Positions 15,723-24,442 of a DNA stretch of 64,000 bases are shown one piece after another (within the stretch, counting starts at the first letter, position 1; every line of letters starts with the position of its first letter). The position numbers were made by a program, and so were the translations under genes. This DNA comes from Haloarcula sp. DT43 (GTDB taxonomy: Archaea; Halobacteriota; Halobacteria; Halobacteriales; Haloarculaceae). The stretch lies in assembly GCF_037078405.1 (NCBI RefSeq), contig NZ_JAYMGZ010000001.1:310001-374000 (forward strand), in the 5' to 3' direction. The notes under the pieces were generated by a model. The model was not told the DNA's origin, made no database searches, and saw nothing but the letters and a program-made list of their open reading frames with translations.

Positions 15723-15745
15723 GAACGTGGGCCAACTGAACACCA

Positions 15746-18529
15746 ATGAGCGACCTCGACGAGGCCTACCAGCTCGAATACTTCGAAGCGGAAGGCTTCC
15801 ACAGACAGGAGTGTAGCTCCTGTGGCGACATGTTCTGGTCCCGTGTCGAGCGCGAGACCTGCGGCGAACCGCCGTGTGCGGAGTACGACTTCATCGACAA
15901 CCCCGGGTTCGACGAACCCCACTCGCTGACGGAGATGCGCGAGGCGTTCCTCTCCTTCTTCGAGGAGCGCGACCACGAGCGCATCGACCCGTACCCGGTG
16001 GCGGCGAACCGCTGGCGCGACGACGTCCTCCTGACCCAGGCGTCCATCTACGACTTCCAGCCGCTGGTCACCTCCGGGACGACGCCGCCGCCGGCGAACC
16101 CGCTGTGCATCAGCCAGCCTTGCATCCGGATGCAGGACATCGACAACGTCGGCAAGACCGGGCGGCACACGATGGCCTTCGAGATGATGGCCCACCACGC
16201 GTTCAACGCCCGCGAGGACATCGAGGACCCCGAACAGTACGCCTACCAGGGCGAGGTGTACTGGAAAGACGAGACGGTCCAGCTCTGTGACGAACTGTTC
16301 GAGGAGATGGGGGCGAACTTGGACGAAATCGTCTACATCGAGGACCCGTGGGTCGGCGGCGGCAACGCCGGCCCGGCCATCGAGGTCATCTACCGCGGGG
16401 CCGAACTCGCCACGCTCGTCTTTATGTCCATGGAGCAAGACCCCGACGGCGAGTACGAGATGAAGGACGGCAACCGCTACTCGCCGATGGACACCTACAT
16501 CGTCGACACCGGCTACGGGCTGGAGCGGTGGACCTGGATGAGCCAGGGGACGCCGACCGTGTACGAGGCCGTCTACCCGGACATGATAGCCTTCCTCAAG
16601 GACAACGCGGGCATCGAGCTCACCGACGAGGAGGAGCGAATCGTCCACGAGGCCGCGAAGCTCGCGGGCCGGATGGACATCGACGAGGCCGAGGACATCG
16701 AGGCCGAGCGGGACACCATCGCCGCCGAGGTCGGCGTCGGGGTCGCGGAACTGCGCGAACTGATGGCTCCGCTGGAGGACATCTACGCTATCGCCGACCA
16801 TTGCCGGACGCTGGCGTACATGCTCGGCGACGGCATCGTCCCCTCGAACGTCGGAACGGGCTACCTGGCGCGGATGGTCCTGCGGCGCACGAAGCGGCTG
16901 GTCGACGGCGTCGGCGTCGACGCGCCGCTGGACGAACTCGTCGACATGCAGGCCGAGCGGCTGGGCTACGAGAACCGCGACACCATCCGCGATATCGTCC
17001 GAACCGAGGTCGAGAAGTACCGCGAGACGCTGGACCGCGGCGGCCGGCGCGTCCGCCAGCTGGCCGAGGAGTACGCCGAGAAGGGCGAGCCGATACCGAC
17101 CGAGGAACTGGTCGAACTGTACGACTCCCACGGCATCCAGCCGGACATGGTCGAGGAAATCGCCGCCGAGAAGGGGGTCGCGGTCGACGTGCCCGACGAC
17201 TTCTACGCGGTGGTCGCCCAGCGCCACGGCGGCGGCGACGCGGCGACCGAGGAGTCGGAGACGCCCTACGCGGAGCGCCTGGCGGAACTGCCCGAGACCG
17301 ACCGGCTCTACTACGAGGACCAGCAGCGGACCGAGTTCGAGGCCGTCGTCCTGGAGGTGTTCGACCGCGACGACGGGGACTTCGACGTGGTACTGGACCA
17401 GACGATGTTCTACCCGGAGGGCGGGGGCCAGCCGCCGGACGAGGGGACGCTGTCGACCGACGACGTCTCCGCCGAGGTGACCGACGTCCAGCAGTACGGC
17501 GACGTCATCGTCCACACCTGCGACGACGACCCCGGCAAGGGTGAGTTCGTCCGCGGGCAGGTCGATGCCACCCGCCGCCAGCGCCTGATGCAACACCACA
17601 CGGCGACCCACATCGTCATCCACAGCGCCCGGCAGGTGCTTGGCGAGCACGTCAGGCAGGCCGGTGCTCAGAAGGGGACCGACTCCGCCCGCATCGACAT
17701 CCGCCACTACGAGTCGGTGAGCCGCGAGGCGGTCAAGGAGATAGAACGCCTCGCCAACGACATCGTCCAGGACAACATCACCGTCAGCCAGGAGTGGCCC
17801 GACCGCAACGAGGCCGAGGAACGGTACGGCTTCGACCTCTACCAGGGCGGCATCCCGGCGGGCGAACAGATTCGGCTCATCACCGTCGGCGACGACGTAC
17901 AGGCCTGTGGCGGCACCCACGTCGCCCGCACCGGCGACATCGGGGCCGTCAAGCTCCTGAACACCGAGCGGATTCAGGACGGCGTCATCCGCCTGACCTT
18001 CGCGGCGGGCAACGCCGCCATCGAGGCCACCCAGCGCACCGAGGACGCGCTCACCGAGGCGGCCGACGTGCTGGACGTCGCGCCGGAGGCGGTTCCCGAG
18101 ACTGCCGCGCGGTTCTTCGACGAGTGGAAGGCCCGCGGCAAGGAGATAGAACAGCTCAAGGAACAGCTCGCGGAGGCCCGTGCGGGCGGCGGCGACGACA
18201 GCGAGGAGGTCGACGTGGGCGAGGCGACCGCCGTCGTCCAGCGCATCGACGCCGACATGGACGAACTCCGCGCCCAGGCCAACGCCGTCGTCGAGCAGGG
18301 CAACATCGCGGTGCTGGGCTCCGGGCTCGACGGCGCGCAGTTCGTCGTCTCCGTCCCCGAGGGCGTCGACGTCGACGCCGGCGAGGTCGTCGGCGAACTG
18401 GCCGGCCGCGTCGGCGGCGGCGGCGGCGGTCCGCCGGACTTCGCACAGGGCGGCGGCCCCGACGCGGCGGCGCTTGACGACGCACTCGACGACGCGCCGG
18501 AAATCCTCAGAACCGTCGCCAACGCCTGA
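15746..18529 (+). CDS. alaS: alanyl-tRNA synthetase
   Basis: Charges tRNA-Ala with alanine. The 927-residue protein is of the archaeal AlaRS-A type, with the N-terminal zinc-like motif CSSCGDMFW and the extended start ECSSCG before the class II catalytic core ([16 protein letters not shown], then [24 protein letters not shown]). The editing domain has the [17 protein letters not shown] zinc motif and later [14 protein letters not shown] coiled segment ([20 protein letters not shown]) precedes a C-terminal glycine-rich domain with [15 protein letters not shown], as in the family. It is monocistronic. Confidence 0.97.
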   Translation: MSDLDEAYQLEYFEAEGFHRQECSSCGDMFWSRVERETCGEPPCAEYDFIDNPGFDEPHSLTEMREAFLSFFEERDHERIDPYPVAANRWRDDVLLTQASIYDFQPLVTSGTTPPPANPLCISQPCIRMQDIDNVGKTGRHTMAFEMMAHHAFNAREDIEDPEQYAYQGEVYWKDETVQLCDELFEEMGANLDEIVYIEDPWVGGGNAGPAIEVIYRGAELATLVFMSMEQDPDGEYEMKDGNRYSPMDTYIVDTGYGLERWTWMSQGTPTVYEAVYPDMIAFLKDNAGIELTDEEERIVHEAAKLAGRMDIDEAEDIEAERDTIAAEVGVGVAELRELMAPLEDIYAIADHCRTLAYMLGDGIVPSNVGTGYLARMVLRRTKRLVDGVGVDAPLDELVDMQAERLGYENRDTIRDIVRTEVEKYRETLDRGGRRVRQLAEEYAEKGEPIPTEELVELYDSHGIQPDMVEEIAAEKGVAVDVPDDFYAVVAQRHGGGDAATEESETPYAERLAELPETDRLYYEDQQRTEFEAVVLEVFDRDDGDFDVVLDQTMFYPEGGGQPPDEGTLSTDDVSAEVTDVQQYGDVIVHTCDDDPGKGEFVRGQVDATRRQRLMQHHTATHIVIHSARQVLGEHVRQAGAQKGTDSARIDIRHYESVSREAVKEIERLANDIVQDNITVSQEWPDRNEAEERYGFDLYQGGIPAGEQIRLITVGDDVQACGGTHVARTGDIGAVKLLNTERIQDGVIRLTFAAGNAAIEATQRTEDALTEAADVLDVAPEAVPETAARFFDEWKARGKEIEQLKEQLAEARAGGGDDSEEVDVGEATAVVQRIDADMDELRAQANAVVEQGNIAVLGSGLDGAQFVVSVPEGVDVDAGEVVGELAGRVGGGGGGPPDFAQGGGPDAAALDDALDDAPEILRTVANA

Positions 18530-18533
18530 GCGC

Positions 18534-18552
18534 CGTTCCGCAGTTCGGAACG
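18534..18552 (+). terminator. stem-loop after alaS
   Basis: CGTTCCG (18534-18540) and CGGAACG (18546-18552) form a 7-bp stem with a 5-base loop, beginning four bases after the alaS stop codon. CCCGTTTTCCC with a short T-run follows at about 18570. Archaeal termination depends mainly on T-tracts, so this is only a candidate terminator or 3'-end stabiliser. Confidence 0.4.
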
Positions 18553-18743
18553 ACAGCGTTCGATTCGGCCCGTTTTCCCGCTCGCTCGACCGGTGAGCCG
18601 CGCTGCCGGGTCCCACCGTTCGAGCGGTTGCAACGAGCAGGTGTTCGATTCGACGGCGAGTTTCCGTTCGAATGTGTCGCCGTCGGCCCGCGAATACAAT
18701 TACATTTACTGATATAAGGTGTATGTGGATATCCTTCCAAAAG

Positions 18744-18753
18744 TGTTTTTAGT
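18744..18753 (+). promoter_or_regulatory. TATA-like element of a small zinc-finger gene
   Basis: GTTTTTAGTA lies about 26 bases before the ATG at 18775, inside an unusually AT-rich stretch (18690-18760) that separates alaS from the next gene. Confidence 0.5.
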
Positions 18754-18774
18754 AAGTGCCCGTTCATCAGAGAT

Positions 18775-18930
18775 ATGAGCGGGAAACCTGAGATGTCGCA
18801 CGTTCAGTCCCACACGGAGTACGTTCGGTCACGCCGGACGTGCCCGGGCTGTGGGACCGGCGTGCCTGTCGAGTCGAGCCGCGCCGCCGTATCGCTGTGT
18901 GAGAACTGCCGCCCGAAGCCCTCCGCCTGA
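18775..18930 (+). CDS. small zinc-finger protein
   Basis: A 51-residue protein, MSGKPEMSHVQSHTEY followed by CPGC at residues 26-29 and CENC at about 43-46, so a two-knuckle zinc site is expected. The intervening segment (GTGVPVESSRAAVSL) is short, as in rubredoxin-like or zinc-ribbon minis. It is followed three bases later by a second small gene (18934), forming a probable two-gene transcript. Function unknown. Confidence 0.7.
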   Translation: MSGKPEMSHVQSHTEYVRSRRTCPGCGTGVPVESSRAAVSLCENCRPKPSA

Positions 18931-18933
18931 CTC

Positions 18934-19125
18934 ATGAGTGTTACCACCGAGCCCCCGTCGGACACAGAACTGAACGAGACGCCGGAGTTCGAACTGGACT
19001 GCCTGTACGACGACCCCGAGAACCCCTCGGAGCTGACAATCTTCCCTTCGGACCTCCAGCAGTCCGTGACCGAGTGGGTCACCGCGGACCGGTCGGCGGC
19101 CGTCTCCCTCGACGAACTGCGCTGA
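18934..19125 (+). CDS. small acidic protein (DUF7511-like)
   Basis: A 63-residue, very acidic protein. The pattern ELDCLYDDPENPSELTIFPSDL then VTEWVTADRSAAVSLDELR resembles the haloarchaeal DUF7511 group, whose members end with a W(L/V)(T/S)-A/V-D motif. Two more small genes at 54167 and 54418 share the same ending pattern (NWLAVSSDCLVALEDV and QWLSVDADFPVSTL). Family naming is from memory, and no function is known. It is convergent with the antiporter gene, one base apart. Confidence 0.6.
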   Translation: MSVTTEPPSDTELNETPEFELDCLYDDPENPSELTIFPSDLQQSVTEWVTADRSAAVSLDELR

Positions 19126-19126
19126 C

Positions 19127-20989
19127 CTATTCGCCCTGACACAGCCGCCGGGCGTCCCGCATCGCCTCGTTCGTCTCACAGACCAGCGTCAGGTGGTCGC
19201 CGTCCGCGAGGCGGAAGTCGCTGTCGGGGACCCGGTCGTCCCCGTTGCGGCTCACCATCGCCACCAGACAGCCCTCGGGCAGTTTCTCCGCGGTCTCCGA
19301 TATCGTCCGGTCGACCAGCGCGTCGTTCCCGAGTTCGACCTCCAGTACGTCCCCCGTCCGCCCGGAGTCCGACAGCCAGCGGGCCAGCGCCGGCCGCTCG
19401 ACCGCGTCGTCGATGGCGTCGGCGACGGCAAAGCCCGCGGAGATGGTCTCGACGTCGAGGTCCTCGAAGGCTGCGACGTTGTCCGGCTGGTTCGCCCTGG
19501 CGACCACGGTCTCGACGCCGAAGCGTGTCGTCGCCAGCTGTGCGACGAGGAGGTTCACGTCGTCGTCGGCTGTCGCGGCGACCACGACGGACGCGCGGTC
19601 CGCTCCCGCTTCTTCGAGGACGGTCGCGTTCGTCGCGTCACCGTGGACGACGCGGTGGCCCTCCGCGCGGGCCCGCTCGACCGTCCCTGCGTCCTCGTCG
19701 ACGAGGACGACTTCTTCGCCGCGCGATTCGTAGCGGACCGCCAGTTCCCGGCCGACTCGGCCGCCGCCGACGATGAGTGTTTGCATGGGCAGGATATCGA
19801 GCGCTTGCGCGAAGTGACGGGCCAGCCCGCCTTGAAAGATGACGGTCGCGAAGATGACCAGAAAGACGGTCCCGACGAGGACCGTCGCGGCCGCGGGCTC
19901 GTCGGGCCGCAGTTCGATGGCAAACAGCGTGGCAACGCTGGCAGGGACGATACCCCGCGGCCCCATCGCGCCGACGAACGCCCGCTCGCGGAGCGTGAGC
20001 CGCCCGCCCAGCGTCGAGAGGAACACGCCCAGCGGGCGGACGAGCGCGGCGACGGCGATGACGACGACGAGGCCGCCGACCCCGAGCGCGCGCAGGTCGC
20101 CGAGCGACAGCTGTGCGGCCAGCACGATGAACACGAACGAGAGGACGAACAGCGTGATACCGCCCTTGAAACCGGCTATCTCGTCCTCGTGAGGGATGTC
20201 GGCGTTGCCCAGTATGATGCCGGCGACGGCGGCGGCCGCGATGCCGGCCTCCGAGAGCCACATCCCGCCCAGCGCGTACGCCAGCAGCGCCGCCGTCAGG
20301 ACCACGACCCGGGCGTTCTGCAGGGCGTTGTCCGCCGAGAGGGGCCACCGCCGGAGCAGGAGCGCGATGCCGCCGCCGACGGCGACGCCGACGACGAGGC
20401 CCACGGCCAGGCGGGCGACGAACGCCTCGACGACGGCCACCGGCGAGGACTGGGCCGCGACGACGAACTCGAAGGTCGCCACCGCGAGGACGGCGGCGGT
20501 CACGTCGTTGACGATACCCTCCGTTTCCAGTGCGGCGGCGACCCTGTCACGAACAGGCACTACCTGCATGATTGGCGTGATGACCGTCGGACCGGTGGCG
20601 ATGAGCAGGCTCCCGACGAGGACGGCGACCGGCCACGTCGTCCCGAACACGATCTCGACGGCGACGGCGGTTCCCGCCAGCGAGACGAACGCGCCGACGG
20701 TGACGAGCCCCAGCGCCTCCCGCGACGCCTCGCGGACCCGCTCGGCGGTGAGGTGGAAGGCCCCCTCGAAGACGATGATACCGACGCTGAGGCCGACGAT
20801 GGCCTGGAGCCCAGTCCGGCCGAACGTCGCGGGGTCGACGAGGTCGAGCGCCTGCGGGCCGACGAGGACGCCGGCCACAAGCAGGAAGGCGACGCTCGGA
20901 ATCCGGAGCCAGTCGGCGACCAGCTGCGCGGCGACGCCCAGGCTCGCGACCAGCACGACCACGCCGATGAGTGACGCTGCTCCGGACAC
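19127..20989 (-). CDS. cation/proton antiporter with C-terminal TrkA-N and TrkA-C domains
   Basis: A 620-residue CPA-type antiporter, probably exchanging Na+ or K+ for H+ across the membrane. About 12 hydrophobic segments span residues 5-390. The transport core is marked by ATGPTVITPIMQ and EGIVNDVTAAVL (the ND pair) near residues 135-170. The cytoplasmic half holds an RCK/TrkA-N Rossmann domain (VGGGRVGRELAVRY, then VLVDEDAGTVERA and VHGDATNATVLEEAGAD) and a final TrkA-C domain ending ADGDHLTLVCE. These domains normally gate transport by binding NAD(H), nucleotides or c-di-AMP. The start is GTG at 20989. Confidence 0.92.
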   Translation of the reverse strand: MSGAASLIGVVVLVASLGVAAQLVADWLRIPSVAFLLVAGVLVGPQALDLVDPATFGRTGLQAIVGLSVGIIVFEGAFHLTAERVREASREALGLVTVGAFVSLAGTAVAVEIVFGTTWPVAVLVGSLLIATGPTVITPIMQVVPVRDRVAAALETEGIVNDVTAAVLAVATFEFVVAAQSSPVAVVEAFVARLAVGLVVGVAVGGGIALLLRRWPLSADNALQNARVVVLTAALLAYALGGMWLSEAGIAAAAVAGIILGNADIPHEDEIAGFKGGITLFVLSFVFIVLAAQLSLGDLRALGVGGLVVVIAVAALVRPLGVFLSTLGGRLTLRERAFVGAMGPRGIVPASVATLFAIELRPDEPAAATVLVGTVFLVIFATVIFQGGLARHFAQALDILPMQTLIVGGGRVGRELAVRYESRGEEVVLVDEDAGTVERARAEGHRVVHGDATNATVLEEAGADRASVVVAATADDDVNLLVAQLATTRFGVETVVARANQPDNVAAFEDLDVETISAGFAVADAIDDAVERPALARWLSDSGRTGDVLEVELGNDALVDRTISETAEKLPEGCLVAMVSRNGDDRVPDSDFRLADGDHLTLVCETNEAMRDARRLCQGE

Positions 20990-21071
20990 GGAATTGCCGG
21001 CCCTTCGACAGCCAGCGCCAAAGGCCTATCCACCGAAAGAGACACACCGCCGGCGCGGGAATGCACCGACG

Positions 21072-21833
21072 ATGCCGACCGCACGCAACCGCGACGTGTC
21101 CCTCTACTACGAGGCCGACGGCGACGGTCCGACTGTCGTGTTCGTCAACGACGTGGGATACGGGGCCTGGCTCTGGGGCTGGCACTACGACGCCGTCGCC
21201 GGCCCCTACGAGACGGTGGTGTGGGACCTCCGCGGGACCGGCCGGTCCGACGCGCCGGCGGGGCCGTACGACGTGGGGACGCTGGCGGCCGGCCTCGACG
21301 CCGTCCTGGCCGACCACGACGTCGGCAGCGCCCACCTCGTCGGGGCCGGCCTCGGCGGGATGGTCGCGCTCGACTACGCCCACCGGTACGGCCGCGCCCG
21401 TTCGCTGACGCTGTACTGTACGGCCGGGTCCGGCGACGCCGTCGACCGGGCCGCGCTCGATTCGCTCGCGCTCGACGAGCCGGACTCGCTCGACGGGGCG
21501 TTCTCGCCGGCGTTCCGCGACCACGACCCGGACCTGCTGGAGCGGATTGCGGACTGGCGCGCCGACGAGGACGCGACCGGCGACGCCCGCGCGGCGCAGG
21601 CCGCGGCGATGGCCTCCTTCGACGCGCCGCCGCTGTACGAGATTACCCAGCCGACGGAGGTGTACTACGGGCTGGACGACCCAGTCGTCGCACCCGACGC
21701 CGCGCAGTCGCTGGCGGCGGACCTGCCACGCGGGACCGGGGAGGCCGTCGAGGGCCGGCACTGTTGTTACGTCGAACACGCGCCGGCAGTGACCGACCGG
21801 CTGCTGGCGATGCTGGACGAGCACACCGAGTGA
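21072..21833 (+). CDS. alpha/beta-hydrolase fold protein without nucleophile serine
   Basis: A 253-residue alpha/beta-hydrolase. WDLRGTGRSDAP, LVGAGLGGMVALDYAHRYG, YYGLDDPVVAPDAA and RHCCYVEHAP align with the expected strand-turn motifs, the acid (Asp near 210) and the catalytic histidine. At the nucleophile elbow the usual G-x-S-x-G reads G-A-G-L-G (residues 91-95), so glycine 93 stands where serine should be. The canonical oxyanion-loop HG is also replaced by NDVGYG. Hydrolysis by the standard mechanism is therefore unlikely; a lyase, a perhydrolase-like or a binding role is possible. The ATG at 21072 is used, and the gene is divergent from the antiporter. Confidence 0.82.
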   Translation: MPTARNRDVSLYYEADGDGPTVVFVNDVGYGAWLWGWHYDAVAGPYETVVWDLRGTGRSDAPAGPYDVGTLAAGLDAVLADHDVGSAHLVGAGLGGMVALDYAHRYGRARSLTLYCTAGSGDAVDRAALDSLALDEPDSLDGAFSPAFRDHDPDLLERIADWRADEDATGDARAAQAAAMASFDAPPLYEITQPTEVYYGLDDPVVAPDAAQSLAADLPRGTGEAVEGRHCCYVEHAPAVTDRLLAMLDEHTE

Positions 21834-21898
21834 GACCCCGGCGCTCCTGTCTTCCACCGGACGCAATCCACAAATACGCGGCCTGATAGGGGCTAGGT

Positions 21899-22486
21899 AT
21901 GACCGACCGGACGGCGGCCGTCACGCGAACGACGGCCGAGACGGACATCGAGGTCACGCTCGACGTGGACGGCGACGGCGACAGCACCGTCGACACCGGC
22001 ATCGGCTTCTTCGACCACATGCTCGACGCCTTCTCGACGCACGGGCTGTTCGACCTGACCGTGCAGTGCGACGGCGACCTGGAGATAGACGACCACCACA
22101 CCGTCGAGGACGTGGCCATCACGCTCGGCGAGGCGTTCACCGAGGCGCTCGGGGACAAGCGGGGCATCCGCCGGTTCGCCGACCGCAAGGTGCCGCTGGA
22201 CGAGGCTGTCGCGAGCGTCGTCGTCGACATCTCCGGCCGGCCGTACTTCGAGTTCGACGGCGAGTTCTCGCAGGCCGCGGTCGGCGGGATGACCAGCCAC
22301 ATGGCGAAGCACTTCTGTCGCTCGCTCTCGACCAACGCTGGGCTGACGCTGCACTGCGAGGTCGAGGGGGAGAACGCCCACCACGAGATAGAGGCGCTGT
22401 TCAAGGGGTTGGCGCGCGCGCTCGACGACGCGACCCGCATCGACGAGCGCCGGTCCGACGTGGCGAGCACCAAAGGCGAGCTCTAA
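21899..22486 (+). CDS. hisB: imidazoleglycerol-phosphate dehydratase
   Basis: Catalyses the sixth step of histidine synthesis, dehydrating imidazoleglycerol phosphate to imidazole acetol phosphate. The 195-residue protein is monofunctional, without the phosphatase domain found in enterobacterial HisB. Manganese-binding motifs are present: [30 protein letters not shown], and [12 protein letters not shown] with the later [15 protein letters not shown]. The other histidine genes in the window, hisA (43.1 kb, minus) and hisI (47.8 kb, plus), are far away, so the pathway is not an operon here. Confidence 0.97.
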   Translation: MTDRTAAVTRTTAETDIEVTLDVDGDGDSTVDTGIGFFDHMLDAFSTHGLFDLTVQCDGDLEIDDHHTVEDVAITLGEAFTEALGDKRGIRRFADRKVPLDEAVASVVVDISGRPYFEFDGEFSQAAVGGMTSHMAKHFCRSLSTNAGLTLHCEVEGENAHHEIEALFKGLARALDDATRIDERRSDVASTKGEL

Positions 22487-22552
22487 CCGACCGCGACACG
22501 CCGTTTCGGACGCTGTCGGCACCGATTAGTGGCCCCGCGTCCACCACCCTGT

Positions 22553-23056
22553 ATGTTCGACGAGATTATGCAGAAGTTCGAGGACTCCCCCGGCCAGCAG
22601 GACGTCATCCGCCTGCTGCTGGAGCGGGGGTTCTCGGTCAACGAGGACGGCCGCGTCGTCTCGGGCGGCATCGAGATTCCGAACACGGGCATCGCCCGCG
22701 AGGCCGGTGTCGACCGCCGGGTGGTCAACGCCACGACGGACGCGATTCTCGCCGACGACGACCTGCGGCGCATCTTCCGCAACATCTCCTCCGTGCCGAG
22801 CCTGCTCGACCTCGCGCCCGTCCTCGACCTGCACGCGGTGACGGTCACCGTTCGGGCCGCCGACGAGTCCGGCATCGTCTCGACGGTGACTTCGGCCATC
22901 GCCGACCGCGACATCTCCATCCGGCAGGTCCTGAGCGAGGACCCCGAGTTCACCGACGAGCCGAAACTCTATGTCATCACCGACGAGGAACTGCCCGGCG
23001 ACCTCATCAACGAAATCCGCCGCCTGGCGTTCGTCCGGACCATCGAACTGGCCTGA
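22553..23056 (+). CDS. ACT-domain regulator of amino acid metabolism (COG2150-like)
   Basis: A 167-residue protein with an N-terminal helical, HTH-like half (QDVIRLLLERGFSVNEDGRVVSGGIEIPNTGIAREAGVDRRVV) and a C-terminal ACT domain (VTVTVRAADESGIVSTVTSAIADRDISIRQVLSED), the fold that binds free amino acids. IARE(A/I)GVDRRVV looks like a DNA-recognition helix. This architecture matches the archaeal regulator group COG2150. Its position 66 bases after hisB suggests a tie to amino acid synthesis, but the effector and targets are unknown. Confidence 0.82.
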   Translation: MFDEIMQKFEDSPGQQDVIRLLLERGFSVNEDGRVVSGGIEIPNTGIAREAGVDRRVVNATTDAILADDDLRRIFRNISSVPSLLDLAPVLDLHAVTVTVRAADESGIVSTVTSAIADRDISIRQVLSEDPEFTDEPKLYVITDEELPGDLINEIRRLAFVRTIELA

Positions 23057-23095
23057 CGCCGGCCGACTTTTGCCGGTCCCCGCCCACGGTCCAGT

Positions 23096-23449
23096 ATGCA
23101 TCCGCGAACGCTCGTCCGGCTCGAAGGCGCGCTCGTCGGGGCCGGGGCCACCGCACTCTACGTCCTGCAGGGGCGGTCGCTCCTCCTCTTTCTCGCCCTG
23201 ATTCTGGCACCCGACCTCTCGATGGCGGGCTATCTCCATAGCACGCGTGTCGGAGCAGCCAGCTACAACGCGGTCCACACGTACCTCGGTCCGGGGCTGC
23301 TGGCCGTGGCAGGGGTCGTCGCTGCGGGTGACCTCGCTGTCGGCGCGGCGCTCGTCTGGACAGCCCACATCGGGGCGGACCGCCTGTTCGGCTTCGGGCT
23401 GAAGTACGCCGACCGTGAGTTCGGCGACACGCACGTCCAGCGCCTCTGA
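23096..23449 (+). CDS. DUF4260 family membrane protein
   Basis: A 117-residue membrane protein with four hydrophobic helices. It shows the DUF4260 pattern: RLEGALVGAGATALYVLQG at the start, APDLSMAGYLHSTRVGAASYNAVHTYLGPGLL in the middle and HIGADRLFGFGLKYADREFGDTHVQRL at the C-terminus. The conserved histidines and acidic residues in the loops suggest an enzymatic or metal-binding role, but none is known. Two bases separate it from the next gene, so translation may be coupled. Confidence 0.85.
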   Translation: MHPRTLVRLEGALVGAGATALYVLQGRSLLLFLALILAPDLSMAGYLHSTRVGAASYNAVHTYLGPGLLAVAGVVAAGDLAVGAALVWTAHIGADRLFGFGLKYADREFGDTHVQRL

Positions 23450-23451
23450 CC

Positions 23452-23787
23452 ATGCCGGCGACGCTCACCGTCGAGACGCCCGCGGGCGAGATACACGAAC
23501 TCACCGCCGAACCCGGAGCAGTCCTCCGGGACGTGTTACTCGACGCCGACCTCTCGCCACACGGCCGCTACGCGACGCGGGTCAACTGCGGCGGCCGCGG
23601 CATCTGTGCCACCTGCGGGGTCCGCCTCGCCGACGCGCCCGCCCCCGACCACTGGCACGACGACCTCGCCGACCGGTTTGGCTACCCCCGGCTCTCCTGT
23701 CAGCTCCGGGTCCGGGACGGCATGGCGGTGAAACTGCTCGACAAGCGGGTCTGGGGCGCGCGCCGGCCCGACGGCGGCCCGGACTGA
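23452..23787 (+). CDS. [2Fe-2S] ferredoxin-like protein
   Basis: A 111-residue plant-type ferredoxin fold. Cluster ligands are visible as NCGGRGICATCGV (C-x5-C-x2-C) and the distal cysteine in RLSCQLRV. The N-terminal half is a beta-grasp (LTVETPAGEIHELTAEPGAVL). It is less acidic than the ferredoxin at 46252 and has a C-terminal RRPDGGPD tail. It probably transfers electrons for a partner not obvious from the context; the neighbouring DUF4260 membrane protein, two bases upstream, may be its partner. Confidence 0.9.
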   Translation: MPATLTVETPAGEIHELTAEPGAVLRDVLLDADLSPHGRYATRVNCGGRGICATCGVRLADAPAPDHWHDDLADRFGYPRLSCQLRVRDGMAVKLLDKRVWGARRPDGGPD

Positions 23788-23833
23788 CCCGCCAACGGCA
23801 AACGCTATTCGGCCGCCGCGCCTACGCCGGCCC

Positions 23834-24436
23834 GTGACGGACAGCTACCTGACCGTTCCGGGCCGCGGCGAGGCGCGCTTCGAGGTGCGGGGCTCGGAGT
23901 TCATCGGCCACGTCGCGCCGGCGGCGACCGTCGAAGACGCCGAGGCGTTCGTCGACGCCGTCGGCGAGGAGTACGCCGACGCGACCCACAACGTCCCCGC
24001 CTACCGCGTCCGGTCCGACCCCTTCCGGGAGTACTCCAGCGACGATGGCGAGCCGAGCGGCAGCGCCGGCGACCCCGCGCTGAACGTCCTCCAGCAACGC
24101 GAGGTCGAGAACGTCGTCGCCGTCGTCACGCGCTACTACGGCGGGACGAACCTCGGCGTCGGCGGGTTAGCCAGTACCTACTCCAGAGCGGTGAAAGACG
24201 GCGTCGACGACGCGGGCGTCGTCGAGGAGGTGCCCCACGAGCGGTTCACCGTGACCGTCGCCTACGACGATTCGGGCAGCGTCCGGAGCCTGCTCGAATC
24301 GGCGGGCGTCGAGTTCGAGGCCGACTACGCGGCCGAGGTGGTCTTCGAGGTCCGCGTGCCCACGGCGGAGGGGAGCGCCCTGCGGGACCGGATTCGGAGC
24401 GCGACCAGCGGGCGGGCCGCCATCGAGAGTGAGTGA
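23834..24436 (+). CDS. YigZ/IMPACT family protein
   Basis: A 200-residue protein with a UPF0029 (IMPACT) N-terminal domain. FIGHVAPAATVEDAEAFV, THNVPAYRV, YSSDDGEPSGSAGDPALNVL and VTRYYGGTNLGVGGLASTY are the hallmark motifs of YigZ proteins. A ferredoxin-like C-terminal domain (FTVTVAYDDSGSVRSLLES) follows. YigZ-type proteins bind ribosomes or nucleic acid and IMPACT inhibits GCN2 in eukaryotes, but the archaeal role is unclear. The start is GTG at 23834, consistent with the family N-terminus. Confidence 0.9.
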   Translation: MTDSYLTVPGRGEARFEVRGSEFIGHVAPAATVEDAEAFVDAVGEEYADATHNVPAYRVRSDPFREYSSDDGEPSGSAGDPALNVLQQREVENVVAVVTRYYGGTNLGVGGLASTYSRAVKDGVDDAGVVEEVPHERFTVTVAYDDSGSVRSLLESAGVEFEADYAAEVVFEVRVPTAEGSALRDRIRSATSGRAAIESE

Positions 24437-24442
24437 CGCCCG

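Noticed and set aside
15560-18616. 1018-residue open frame antisense to alaS and rfcS
   Set aside because: It is a mirror of the GC-biased third-codon positions of alaS on the other strand; its translation has no family features and is composed of Val/Gly/Arg repeats.
20196-21833. Very long upstream extension of the hydrolase-fold gene
   Set aside because: The first 290 residues are antisense to the antiporter and non-acidic; the gene starts at the ATG at 21072, where the family N-terminus begins.
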